Assembly (NCBI GenBank): GCA_002440085.1
Contig: DJRM01000034.1
Location: forward strand, 5,679 to 29,695
Reading direction: 5' to 3'
Source: Bacteroidales bacterium UBA6360
Lineage (GTDB): Bacteria; Bacteroidota; Bacteroidia; Bacteroidales; UBA932
DNA: 24,017 nt
The notes under the pieces are model-generated. The model saw only the letters and a program-made list of their open reading frames with translations, ran no database searches and was not told the origin of the DNA. Position 1 is the first letter of the stretch. Every line of letters begins with the position of its first letter. The translations under genes and the position numbers were made by a program. Below, piece by piece: positions 1 through 9,100 of the stretch.

Positions 1-23
1 GAGAAAAATTAAAACAACTTCTG

Positions 24-53
24 AAAGGTGACCGGACTTCTCTGATCACCTTT
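24..53 (-). terminator. Hairpin terminator downstream of the ppiD-like gene
   Basis: AAAGGTGA (24-31) pairs with TCACCTTT (46-53) around a short loop, about 45 bases past the stop of the gene at 96. The minus-strand copy is followed by sequence that is only moderately T-rich. Its sequence closely resembles the stronger hairpin at 13700-13736, which supports a terminator role. Confidence 0.6.
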
Positions 54-95
54 AATTCATGGTATGACCGCTTTTTAAGCGCCCCGCCTCCGCTA

Positions 96-1901
96 CTAAT
101 AAAACCTTGCCCTATTGTCAGTCACAACATTCTCATTCATCACACCGAGCAGCATCTGAGCCATGTACTGATTCATCTGCGCGGTCTTGGCGTTGGCGTC
201 GTCTTCTGTGTAGAACGCACCTGTTTCCTTGGCAGTGACGTTGAAGACATAGATTCCGTAGCTGCCCTTAACAGGCGCTGAAATCTTGCCGGCCTCGGCA
301 GAAGTGACAGCCCCGATGAACGCCGGGTCGAGTCCCTGTGAAGTGAGCGAAGAGAATGTGATTCCGTCCTTCGTGCTGACAGTCGTTCCGAGAGCCTCGG
401 CCACGGCCGCCATATTGTCAAGACCAGCTATCTTCTCCGCGACCTCAGCCGCCTTGTGATCGGCAAGCTTCTCGCGGTAGAGAATGTCCCGAATTACAGG
501 GGAAACCTCCTTAAGGTCCTTGTAGCCTTCCTTGTTGATGCCTGTGAGGACAGCAACGACGAAATAGTCCTTGTTGATGTCGAAAATCTCAGAAACCTTT
601 CCTTTCTTGGCGTCGAATGCCCAACGGGTGATTTCCTTGGCATTGTCGATTGAACCGATGCGAGCCGCACCTTCAATGAGGTTCGCCGTGTGCGCGTAAA
701 CTGCCTGAGTGTCAACTGCGGCACGGAAGTCCTTGTAGCCGCCGGCAGCCTGTGAAGCGAAAGCCTTGGCCTTTGCATATATTCCGTTGACAGTCGCCTT
801 GCTTGCAACAGCCTCCTTCTCGAGGACAGCGACCTGCTTGGTCACGACTCCGTCTTCTTTCTTTGTATCAAGGATACGCACAATGTAGAAAGTGTTGTCG
901 TGCGAAAGAACCGGAGAAACCTCCTGCCCGTTGTTGTTGAATACAAAATCGTTAACTTCCGGAGCGACAGTATTGAGCTCGCCTTCCTTGTAGTATTTCT
1001 CGTAGAACTGGCAATAGTTTGCAAGAAGGAATGACTTCACGTTTGTGGTCGCGGCAAACTCGCCTGCAAGCTCAGCGATATCCTCATTGGCAGCGGCAAT
1101 ATCCTCAGCAGAAGGAAGAATGTCATAGACAACATATTCGATGTCGCGGCTCGCCTTCTGTGTGAAGAGAGACTTGTATGCGTTCATCTTCTTGTGTGCC
1201 TTGTACCAATCTTTGATTTCAGAATCGCTGACAACCACAGTCGTGTCCTGCGCGAAGCCGAAAGGAACCATCACGAACTCCGCGTTAACCGAATTGTTGT
1301 TGTCCGCAATCTCGTTCTCAAGCCCGAGCTCGTTGGTGATGTTGCTCTCGGAGAAGAGGGAGAAGTACTTTGAATAGTACTGCTGGGAAATGGCCGCGTT
1401 GCAGAGGTAGTTGAGAAGCTCCTGATACCTTCCGCTCTGATCCTGGCGGCAGTAGTTCACGAAATTGAGAAAAGCTTCCTTGTTGAAGCCGTTCTCGTCC
1501 GAGAACACCTGTGCTATCACAGGAGAGATGTTGTCGCCGGAAATGAGGTCAAGAGCCTCCTGGTTGCCGACATAGATGCCGGCGCGCTCAGCATTCGGGA
1601 TGAAATAGTAACTGTCGAAGAGTTCCTTCCATGCCTCGTCCCTGACGTATGACTGAGCCTGCTCCGAATTTGCCTGGAAGCCGAGGAGTTCAAGAACTCC
1701 CTTAGTCTTTTCAACGTCCTTCTGGAAATCGACATAAGAAACTGATTTGCCGTCAATCTCACCGACGTCATATTTTGACGACATCGATGAGGCGACGTTC
1801 TGAAGCGTGGTCGGGTCAATGATGAACGAAAGCAGCGCGATTGCGATGAGCACCGTAATCACAACTCCGAACTTCACGCGGATTGTTTCGAGAACTGCCA
1901 T
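96..1901 (-). CDS. ppiD: PpiD/SurA-like periplasmic peptidyl-prolyl cis-trans isomerase
   Basis: Likely a membrane-anchored periplasmic foldase that helps envelope and outer-membrane proteins fold. The 601-residue product begins MAVLETIRVKFG and has one hydrophobic N-terminal segment (about residues 10-30, GVVITVLIAIALLSFII). That is the signal-anchor layout of PpiD/SurN proteins. A SurA_N-like helical region follows (about 30-220). Two parvulin-like stretches come next: one around 250-370, including the segment ending NTFYIVRILDTKKE, and one around 420-480, including DYFVVAVLTGINKEGYKDL. The frame is open 18 codons further upstream, but those codons give a hydrophilic leader before the anchor, so I start at the ATG at 1901. 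It is somewhat shorter than the roughly 700 residues common in Bacteroidota. It is the last gene of the minus-strand envelope cluster, but a 122-base gap suggests a promoter of its own. Isomerase activity is inferred from the family; PpiD-type parvulin domains are often inactive. Confidence 0.85.
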   Translation of the reverse strand: MAVLETIRVKFGVVITVLIAIALLSFIIDPTTLQNVASSMSSKYDVGEIDGKSVSYVDFQKDVEKTKGVLELLGFQANSEQAQSYVRDEAWKELFDSYYFIPNAERAGIYVGNQEALDLISGDNISPVIAQVFSDENGFNKEAFLNFVNYCRQDQSGRYQELLNYLCNAAISQQYYSKYFSLFSESNITNELGLENEIADNNNSVNAEFVMVPFGFAQDTTVVVSDSEIKDWYKAHKKMNAYKSLFTQKASRDIEYVVYDILPSAEDIAAANEDIAELAGEFAATTNVKSFLLANYCQFYEKYYKEGELNTVAPEVNDFVFNNNGQEVSPVLSHDNTFYIVRILDTKKEDGVVTKQVAVLEKEAVASKATVNGIYAKAKAFASQAAGGYKDFRAAVDTQAVYAHTANLIEGAARIGSIDNAKEITRWAFDAKKGKVSEIFDINKDYFVVAVLTGINKEGYKDLKEVSPVIRDILYREKLADHKAAEVAEKIAGLDNMAAVAEALGTTVSTKDGITFSSLTSQGLDPAFIGAVTSAEAGKISAPVKGSYGIYVFNVTAKETGAFYTEDDANAKTAQMNQYMAQMLLGVMNENVVTDNRARFY

Positions 1902-1962
1902 AATTATTGCTTTTTTAGTTATTATCGTAAAATGGTCAGAGGGCATAAAACCCAATGGGGTG

Positions 1963-1970
1963 CGAAGTTA
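1963..1970 (-). promoter_or_regulatory. Possible -7 element for the ppiD-like gene
   Basis: The minus strand reads TAACTTCG here, one mismatch from the Bacteroidota -7 consensus TAnnTTTG, 62 bases before the chosen ATG at 1901. No clear -33 TTTG lies at the usual spacing, so this is a weak call. Confidence 0.35.
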
Positions 1971-2023
1971 GTAATTTTCCCTCAATTACACCACGAATTT
2001 TTGCTGAAATGAAAGAAATGACC

Positions 2024-2629
2024 TCATTTTCGCTGAACAGGACCTATAAAGTTCACCGAATCCACGTTGACCGCAGTGCTGTCCTGCGTCACGATGCCGT
2101 AGCTGTTGAACGGACGGAAGATGACGGAATTTCTTGCCCTCTGGTCGGACTCCATGCCGTAGCCCTGCATGAAACCGTCCGGAGAATACATCTTCACATA
2201 GCAGTCCGTCCAAATTTTCTCCTCCTTCTGATCCCAATAGAGTGTGTCCGTCTCCATCACTTCCCTCTTTATGAGATTCTTCACTACGACATTCCCGAAT
2301 GCAGCCCAGGACTCGCGGCCGTCGGAATACTTCAGATGCCGTGCGTTTTCGGCAGTGATTGAAGTCTCAAGCAGCCCGCCCTCAATGTAGCCATACACGG
2401 CAAAGCCTTCAGGGAACAGCTGCGTGGAAAGGCTGTCCGTCTCGTAGCGTTCCATAAGCGGGGCCTCCATCCGCATCTGAATCTGACCGTTCTGCGTCTG
2501 AACCGATGTGATGCTGTCGGCCGTCTGCACGGGCATCTGAGTGATGTCCATGGCATCCTCCTCCGCCAGTTTGCCCTTGCAGGAATAAACGACGAAAGCA
2601 ACCGCCGAAGCGGTTGCCAGCTTAATCAT
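2024..2629 (-). CDS. lptC: LPS export ABC transporter periplasmic protein LptC
   Basis: LptC is the bitopic or lipid-anchored bridge that passes lipopolysaccharide from the inner-membrane LptBFG transporter to the periplasmic LptA bridge. The 201-residue product starts MIKLATASAVAFVVYSCKGK. This is a short signal sequence ending in a lipobox-like VVYSC, so it may be a lipoprotein. The remainder is beta-rich and matches the LptC/OstA jelly-roll layout: GYIEGGLLETSITAENA, then WAAFGNVVVKNL, EVMETDTLYWDQKEEKIWTD and SPDGFMQGYGME. These are the typical 'element-or-gain then new-value-to-lose' strands of the family. I chose the ATG at 2629 over a TTG 27 bases upstream because it starts the signal peptide and has AGGA shortly before it. 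It lies 34 bases downstream of the TPR gene, so it is probably cotranscribed with it. Confidence 0.82.
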   Translation of the reverse strand: MIKLATASAVAFVVYSCKGKLAEEDAMDITQMPVQTADSITSVQTQNGQIQMRMEAPLMERYETDSLSTQLFPEGFAVYGYIEGGLLETSITAENARHLKYSDGRESWAAFGNVVVKNLIKREVMETDTLYWDQKEEKIWTDCYVKMYSPDGFMQGYGMESDQRARNSVIFRPFNSYGIVTQDSTAVNVDSVNFIGPVQRK

Positions 2630-2663
2630 TATATTTCCTATTCCCTTCAAAGTCAAGAAAACA

Positions 2664-3989
2664 CTAATTCTGCGTCCTTACTGTAGTCACAGCCCTCATT
2701 CCGCCGCAGTTCACGGTGTATGACTGACCGTCGAGAAGGTCGTACATGAATGCCTCCGCCTTCTGCGGATAGTACTTGCTGTACTGGGCGATCATATTGT
2801 TTGCCTCCGCCGCCAGGGTCTCGTCAGCGTTCTTTGCCTTAATCATATAGTCAACCGCAACCCAGTAAGGAGCCCGTGACTCAATTTCGTTTCCGCGACA
2901 AACCTGTGAACCCCAGATGGTTCCGATGAGCATATATGACTTTCCTGCAAACTCGGCATCAAGTTCAGCTGCCTTCTGCGCACTGGAGTATGCCTTTGCG
3001 GAGTGACCGTTCTTATAACAATAGGCGGCAAGCTCATAGTTGTATGAAGCGTCAGTCTTGTCATCCGAGTCAGGGTAGGCGATAGCCTCGTCCATATACT
3101 TTATAGCCTCGTCTACATTACCCCTTGAAGAGTAGAGCTTGTAGAGGTAATATGCTGACTGATAAGACGGTTCAAGTCTGTTCATGGTATTGACGGCATT
3201 AAGGAAAAGGTCTGTGTCCGTACCTTCCTCGGTCTTGCTGAGCATGTTCACGATGTTCTTGGCGAGCTGCAGATCGTCCGGAGCTGCCTCAAGACGAGGA
3301 GTGAAAAGAGCCACAAGGTTCTCGCATGAAGCGACCTTGCTCTGAATAAAGATGTTCTCAATATCCTCCGTCACCTTGGCGACATCCTCCTTTTCCTTAT
3401 CGTTCTTGCAAGGAGTCTTCTCAAGATTCTCAGTGGCAGCCTCATAAACCTCAATAATCTGCTCCTCATTCAGGACGCCCGACTTGTAGAGTTCAACGGC
3501 TGCGTTGAGATTGAACAGATAAATGCTCGGCTTTGTGTTCACGCCGTTCTTCGCGATGATGTCGGAAAGCCCGTCAAAGAGCTTCTGATTGTCACCCTTG
3601 ACGTAGTTCACGAGGTCAAGACCCTTGTTGTTCAAGGCAGTGACGGCATATTTCGGAAAATACTCTGCCCTCTGGTCGTGAAGAGTAAGGAGGGTGTCGA
3701 CGAGCTTTTCCTTATAGATGGCATTCTTCGCGTTCTGAGAAATCAGACGACGAACGATGGCCGTGCCGTTGATGAGCATGTTCTGGCTGGCTGTCGGAGG
3801 ACATGACTGATATGCCTTTCTCCAATTCGGTGTGGCGTCATTGTAGTTCTTCTGCTTGTAATACTCCTGATAGTAAGACAGATACTTGATGCAGTTGGCA
3901 CTGTCCGCACCATACTTTCCCTGTGCGAGCAGGGTTATTCCCGTCCCCGCCATCAGCACTGTAAGCAACAGAGTGATAATCTTTTTCAT
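2664..3989 (-). CDS. Secreted tetratricopeptide-repeat protein
   Basis: This 441-residue protein begins with a clear signal peptide (MKKIITLLLTVLMAGTGITLLAQG), predicting periplasmic or outer-membrane-associated location. The body is alpha-helical with TPR-like units. The clearest are YQEYYKQKNYNDATPNWRKA (about 40-60), SAYYLYKLYSSRGNVDEAIKYM (about 282-303) and ELAAYCYKNGHSAKAYSSAQ (about 320-340), each with the small/aromatic spacing of TPR helices. TPR proteins act as protein-protein scaffolds, and no enzymatic motif is visible. It sits between the beta-barrel protein gene (46-base gap) and lptC (34-base gap). That suggests a role in outer-membrane or LPS assembly, but this is only inference from context. 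The exact function is unknown. Confidence 0.8.
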   Translation of the reverse strand: MKKIITLLLTVLMAGTGITLLAQGKYGADSANCIKYLSYYQEYYKQKNYNDATPNWRKAYQSCPPTASQNMLINGTAIVRRLISQNAKNAIYKEKLVDTLLTLHDQRAEYFPKYAVTALNNKGLDLVNYVKGDNQKLFDGLSDIIAKNGVNTKPSIYLFNLNAAVELYKSGVLNEEQIIEVYEAATENLEKTPCKNDKEKEDVAKVTEDIENIFIQSKVASCENLVALFTPRLEAAPDDLQLAKNIVNMLSKTEEGTDTDLFLNAVNTMNRLEPSYQSAYYLYKLYSSRGNVDEAIKYMDEAIAYPDSDDKTDASYNYELAAYCYKNGHSAKAYSSAQKAAELDAEFAGKSYMLIGTIWGSQVCRGNEIESRAPYWVAVDYMIKAKNADETLAAEANNMIAQYSKYYPQKAEAFMYDLLDGQSYTVNCGGMRAVTTVRTQN

Positions 3990-4035
3990 ATCAATAATCT
4001 TTAATTTTTCAAAACATCGACATTATGTATGCCCT

Positions 4036-5373
4036 CTAATTGTACTTAGGTTTCTGGAACCATATATCATGGATGTTGAAACCGACGACAAACTTGAAGT
4101 ATGTCTCGCTTATCATCATTCCCCTGGAAGAGCCCCGACGTCCCATGTCCACGCCAAGCGATATTCCGTTGTACCATCTGAATACAGGAAGCGTGATTCC
4201 GAGAGTTATTCCATACGAGTCAACGCGGTTTCCGTTCATCAGGAAATAGTCCTGTTCATAGTAGAGACCTCCCCTGTAGGAACAGCGTTTCATGTAGTAG
4301 CGGATGTCGTTCCTGTTCGGCACGAATTCGAATCCTGCCCTGAAAGACTGCGATACGGAAGATGAGAAATTAGCCTTTCCCGTTGCAGCGAAGCCCTTTC
4401 TTGACTCGAAATTGGATTTTCTCCAGTCGGAGCGCAGATAGTTGAACTCCACCGACCACCTGTCACTGCCCCGGAGGGAAATGCCTATTCCGAGTTCATC
4501 GGCTATGCGCGGAGCATCAGAAACCCGTGAAAGAGTGTCAGTATAGGTCATCGACTTTAATGTGTCCACAACGCTTGACTGGCTTGCATAAGCGAAGTGA
4601 TTCTCGTATCCACGGAGGTTCGTTCCGAGCCTGTAGGTGGCACCTACTGTCATCGACATCGTCGGAGAAAGTTTCTGATCATACTGCACCCCGAACTTTC
4701 CAGTAAACCCGTGGAGGTTCAATCTCGTTCCGTAAGTTATTGACCTGTAAGTCGAATTTTCAAAAGTTTCGTTGGAATTTCTGTCAAGCTTGCCGAAATA
4801 ATAAATGAACTCGGCGCCGACCGAAAGGCGTTTCCAGAAAGTCGCTCCGGCAGAGGCGTACAACTGATAAAGGCTACCCTCGCCGTATGAGTCGTAGGTG
4901 ATGTTTCCCACATGTCCGAGCAGTTCATCCGACTGTTCTTTTGAAGAGAAGCTGTAGCCCACGTCGCTGAAAGGAGACAGCCCGACGAGGAAAGCCGACG
5001 AACGCCAGATGGGAAAAGACATTACTATATTATTGACGTTGAATGTGTTCTCCGCTCCCCTCTTGCTTCCCTGCGCGTAAATCTTGTTGTCCTCGTAGAG
5101 TCCGAAGTCAGCCATGAATGCGAGAGTGTCGCGCACTGCCACCGCAGCAGGGTTGGAGACGTTGATGAATCTCCTGTTTCTCGAAGCGATGCCGACGCCT
5201 CCCATGCTCCTGGAATGTGCCGTTCCGCCTTTGGAAATCTCTCCTACTCCATAGATGGAATATGGTGAGAACGAGCCGTAGGTTCCCGTTGTCGAGGTCT
5301 GTGCATAAGCGCAGACAGCCGGGAGCAACAGCGCCGCAGCCATAATAAACTTTATAAATTTATTTTTCACCAT
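4036..5373 (-). CDS. Outer-membrane beta-barrel protein (FadL/PorV-like)
   Basis: The 445-residue product begins MVKNKFIKFIMAAALLLPAVCAYAQ, a signal peptide with an AYA-Q cleavage site. It continues YSIYGVGEISKGGTAHSRSM, then GGVGIASRN and a VSNPAAV motif. An early glycine-rich plug followed by NPA is typical of Bacteroidota FadL/OmpP1- or PorV/PorQ-type barrels. The rest alternates short amphipathic strands rich in Tyr, Phe and Gly, and the chain ends in an aromatic-rich strand (FKFVVGFNIHDIWFQKPKYN). The ATG at 5373 lies inside the last codons of coaX (14-base overlap), indicating translational coupling. A TTG 12 bases upstream is also in frame but less likely. The substrate is unknown; a role in transporting hydrophobic compounds would be by analogy with FadL only. 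Confidence 0.72.
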   Translation of the reverse strand: MVKNKFIKFIMAAALLLPAVCAYAQTSTTGTYGSFSPYSIYGVGEISKGGTAHSRSMGGVGIASRNRRFINVSNPAAVAVRDTLAFMADFGLYEDNKIYAQGSKRGAENTFNVNNIVMSFPIWRSSAFLVGLSPFSDVGYSFSSKEQSDELLGHVGNITYDSYGEGSLYQLYASAGATFWKRLSVGAEFIYYFGKLDRNSNETFENSTYRSITYGTRLNLHGFTGKFGVQYDQKLSPTMSMTVGATYRLGTNLRGYENHFAYASQSSVVDTLKSMTYTDTLSRVSDAPRIADELGIGISLRGSDRWSVEFNYLRSDWRKSNFESRKGFAATGKANFSSSVSQSFRAGFEFVPNRNDIRYYMKRCSYRGGLYYEQDYFLMNGNRVDSYGITLGITLPVFRWYNGISLGVDMGRRGSSRGMMISETYFKFVVGFNIHDIWFQKPKYN

Positions 5374-6076
5374 ATCGCACAGCAATTAACGCCAACCCCA
5401 TCAGTACGAGATTGCAAACTACAAAGATGGAGTTTTTCATCCTTTTTGCAAAATAAATCGCATCACCGCCCGTGAAAATGACTATATTTTCAGGGTGACG
5501 CGCAAAATATCCCTCAATTTCAAACATTATACCCAAGATGATTCCCGAATCTATCGAAGACGGGAGAGAGTCCCCCATTTCTGCTATTTCATCGGGCGTG
5601 TCCTGAAGCGGAAGCGACTTCGAGTAGCGGTTCACGGACTTGAATCTCGTGCGGCAGCCCAAGGATATGTTTCCTCCGCAGTAATGTCCTTCAGCGTCCA
5701 TAAAATCGATGGTCAGTATGGTTCCGAAATCAAAAATAGTGCATCCTTTCCCCTTGAAGAGATACTGCGCTGCAATCACCGACGCGGCACGGTCGGGCGT
5801 GAGATATGCAGGAAGGGCATTGTCCTCCAACACGAAACCGTGATCTGAGTCTATGAGTATGAGTTTGCCGCAGCACTTGCCGAACTTCGCTATCGCCGCC
5901 GGAGAGAACTCGCGTACAGAACTGAGCACCATGACGTCTGGCCTGTTCTTCTCAACAAGTCCGAGTATGAAGTCAGCCGTCCGCTCTCCCTGATAGCGGA
6001 AAGTCTTTCCCAAAGTTATCCCGTCGGCCCAGGCTGCCTTAAGCGCAGTGTAGCCGACATCAATCAGCAAGTTCAT
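5360..6076 (-). CDS. coaX: Type III pantothenate kinase (CoaX), divergent
   Basis: CoaX phosphorylates pantothenate with ATP in the first step of coenzyme A synthesis, in the cytoplasm. The 238-residue length fits the family (about 240-260). The ASKHA-fold landmarks are present in order: N-terminal LLIDVGYTALKAAW (residues 3-16), LTPDRAAS (92-99, the xDR motif), IFDFGTILTIDF (114-125, with the catalytic-type Asp116), GGNISLGCRTRF (134-145), LP (155-156), and the C-terminal GGD (203-205) with NLVLMGL (222-228). Several usually invariant positions differ: the DxGNT phosphate motif reads DVGYT, GxDR reads TPDR, and the Pro of SPG is Leu. The enzyme may be functional but atypical. It leads the envelope cluster and overlaps the next gene. 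In other Bacteroidales coaX also heads such a cluster (recalled, not checked). Confidence 0.8.
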   Translation of the reverse strand: MNLLIDVGYTALKAAWADGITLGKTFRYQGERTADFILGLVEKNRPDVMVLSSVREFSPAAIAKFGKCCGKLILIDSDHGFVLEDNALPAYLTPDRAASVIAAQYLFKGKGCTIFDFGTILTIDFMDAEGHYCGGNISLGCRTRFKSVNRYSKSLPLQDTPDEIAEMGDSLPSSIDSGIILGIMFEIEGYFARHPENIVIFTGGDAIYFAKRMKNSIFVVCNLVLMGLALIAVRYGEK

Positions 6077-6083
6077 GTCAATG

Positions 6084-6113
6084 TCGTTTCAAACGAAGTG
6101 AGAAGTCTTCTCA
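6084..6113. promoter_or_regulatory. Two adjacent palindromes between mfd and coaX
   Basis: TCGTTT-C-AAACGA (6084-6096) and TGAGAAG-T-CTTCTCA (6099-6113) are perfect odd-centred palindromes lying 8-37 bases upstream of the coaX ATG. They could be an operator or a small leader RNA hairpin. The one-base centre argues against RNA hairpins and for dimeric protein binding. No recognised regulator site is matched. Confidence 0.3.
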
Positions 6114-6165
6114 TCATCGGATTTTAGGGCCGTAAATTTAGTAAAATTCGTCAATCTATCCAAAA

Positions 6166-9100
6166 CTACTTAAGGAGTGAAAGACGCGTGTAGGCCTCAA
6201 AGAGATCCGGCACATTTCGAGACACTATCCTGAGCCTGTTGTCGTTCTGCTTCATGTCGAATAGCCGCTGGTTGTCATTGAGCCGTTCGAGTATTCGCTG
6301 GAAAGTCCCCGACTTGTAGTACTTCGAAAGAGGGTTGGATATGAAGAAGGCAATCAGCAGACCATTCTTTATTATTATCTTGTCAAAACCGAGTTTTTCG
6401 CCAAGATGCCTGATGCGGACAATCTCCATAAGGCTTTCAAGTTCAGGTGGTAGCGGTCCGAAACGGTCGCTGAGCTGCGACTTCATCTTCTCTATGCCCT
6501 CGTCCGAAGTCATCGAGTCGAGTTCCTTGTAGATACGGATCTTCTCCGCCGTCATGTTTATGTAGGAATCAGGAATGAGGGCAACCTGATCCGTCTCTAT
6601 CGTACAATCCGAGACATAAGACTCGCTCACGTTGCGCGAGGTGAGCCCCGTCTCCACACCAAGTTCCTCCATGGCCTCAGAGAGAATCTTCTGGTAGGTC
6701 TCGAAGCCCATGTCGGTGATGAATCCGCTCTGTTCCGCCCCGAGAAGGTTGCCCGCGCCTCGGATGTCAAGATCCTGCATGGCGATGTTGAAGCCGCTGC
6801 CGAGATCGGAGAACGACTCTATGGCCTTGAGGCGACGACGTGCGTCTTCGGTGATGGAAACGAGCGGAGGAACAATCAGATAGCAGAACGCACGGCGGTT
6901 GGAACGCCCGACACGTCCTCGCAACTGGTGCAGGTCGCTCAGGCCTATGTTCTGCGCCTGATTAATGATTATGGTGTTCGCGTTCGGGATGTCAAGACCG
7001 TTCTCTATGATGGTCGTGCAGAGCAGCATGTCGTAGTCGCCGGCCATGAAGTCGAGAATTCTGTCTTCCAGCACCTTGGCTTCCATCTGGCCGTGCGCAA
7101 TGCATATTTTCATGTCAGGAACGAGCCTGTGAAGGATGTCGTAGATAGACTGGAGTTCCTCCACCTTGTTGTGAAGGAAGAAAACCTGCCCTCCGCGGTT
7201 CAGTTCGTATGTGATGATCTTGCGGATTTCATCGCCGTCGAAGAGCATTATTTCCGTCTGCACGGGAATCCTGTTCGGGGGAGGCGTGGATATGATGGAG
7301 AGGTCGCGCGCACCGAGAAGCGAGAACTGAAGGGTTCGCGGAATCGGGGTCGCGGTGAGCGTGAGAGTGTCGACTGATTCCTTCATCTGACGCAGTTTCT
7401 CCTTTGCCCCCACCCCGAATTTCTGTTCCTCGTCGATGATGAGGAGTCCCAAATCCCTGAACTCGAAAGTCGAGCCGAGAATCTTGTGCGTTCCGATGAG
7501 TATGTCGATGGAACCGCTCTTGAGCCTTTGTCGTATATCGCTGATTTCCTTCGCTGTACGTAGCCTGCTGACGAACTCTATATTGCAAGGGAATTCCTTC
7601 AGACGGGAAGTGAATGTCTTGTAGTGCTGGAGCGCGAGTATGGTCGTCGGCACGAGCACTGCCACCTGCTTGCCGTCCGTGGCCGCCTTGAACGCAGCCC
7701 TGATTGCCACCTCGGTCTTTCCAAATCCCACGTCCCCGCAGACAAGCCTGTCCATCGGGCAGCTGTCTTCCATGTCCCTCTTGACCGCCTGCACCGCCTT
7801 TTCCTGATCCGGAGTGTCCTCATACATGAAAGAAGACTCCAGCTCTGTCTGGAGGAATGTGTCCGGAGAGAAGGCGAAGCCCTTTGACGCGCGTCTCTTG
7901 GCGTACAGCTTTATAAGGTCTTTGGCAATGTCCTTTACCTTTTTCTTTGCACTGGACTTGAGCGTCTGCCATGTCTTGGAGCCGAGTTTGTAGATCTTAG
8001 GAGGCTCGCTGTCCTTCGAGCGGTAGCGCGAAATCTTGTGCAGGGCATGGACAGAGACAAAAACGACGTCGTTGTCCTTATATATGAGTTTCACGACCTC
8101 GTGCACACGACCCTTATCATCCTTCATCCTCACGAGTCCACCGAATATTCCCACGCCATAGTCGATGTGGACGATGTAGTCCCCTATCGCGAATGAAGTC
8201 AAGTCATTGATTGTCAACTGCTCGCTTTTCTCCACGGTGCGACGCAGGCTGACCCTGTGAAAACGGTCGAAAATCTCGTGGTCCGTGTAGACGCAAACCT
8301 TGTCCTCATTGTCGATGAACCCGCTGTGAACGGTACGGGAAGGCACGAACTCAGGAAGATAGCCCTCGTTCTGAATGAGTATGCTCTCAAGACGCTCAAG
8401 CTGAGATTTCTTCTCTCCGCAGATGCAGACCCTGTAGCCGCTTCCTATCTTCTCGCGAAGGTCCTCGGTCAGAAGCTCGAAGTTTTTGTTGAAGACCGGC
8501 TGTGGGGCAATGCTGAACCTCACGGGTGACACCCCGGAAGCGGAAATCGGCACTTCGAGGAAAACCCTGCGGAACCTGCGCAGACCGCTGTAGAACTCCC
8601 TGTCCTTGTACATGTCCGAAGAATCAAGCCAGACGAGCGTGTCCCCCGGAAGAAGTTCCGTCACAGAAACGGCTGTTTCCGCATCGCCTGCACCAGATGA
8701 AAGGTCCGCGAAAATTTCCACCTCGGAAAGCTTTTCCTTGGACAGCTGCGAGTTACAGTCGAAAACGCTGATTCCGTCCACTTCGTCGCCGAAGAATGAT
8801 ATTCGGTAGGGATTGTTCCAAGAATACGAGAATATGTCGATGAGAGCACCCCTGACGGCATACTGCCCCGGCTCGCTCACGAAGTCTACGCGGGTGAATC
8901 CCATCGAAAACAGTCTGTCCGTGAGCTTCTCGCGGTCATACTCATCTCCCTCGCGTATCTTGAGGACCCTTGCGCTGTCATTCCCGCCCTCAGCGACCTT
9001 TTCCTCAAGCGCTTCTGGATAGGTGACGAAGAACAGCTGTTCGACTCCGTCATATTCCAAAATCTTCCCTATTGACGATGTCCTCTGGACTCCGAGCGAG

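Noticed and set aside
1902..1955. Upstream start giving 18 extra residues on the ppiD-like protein
   Set aside because: The extra residues are hydrophilic and precede the signal anchor, and the possible promoter lies only a few bases upstream of that codon.
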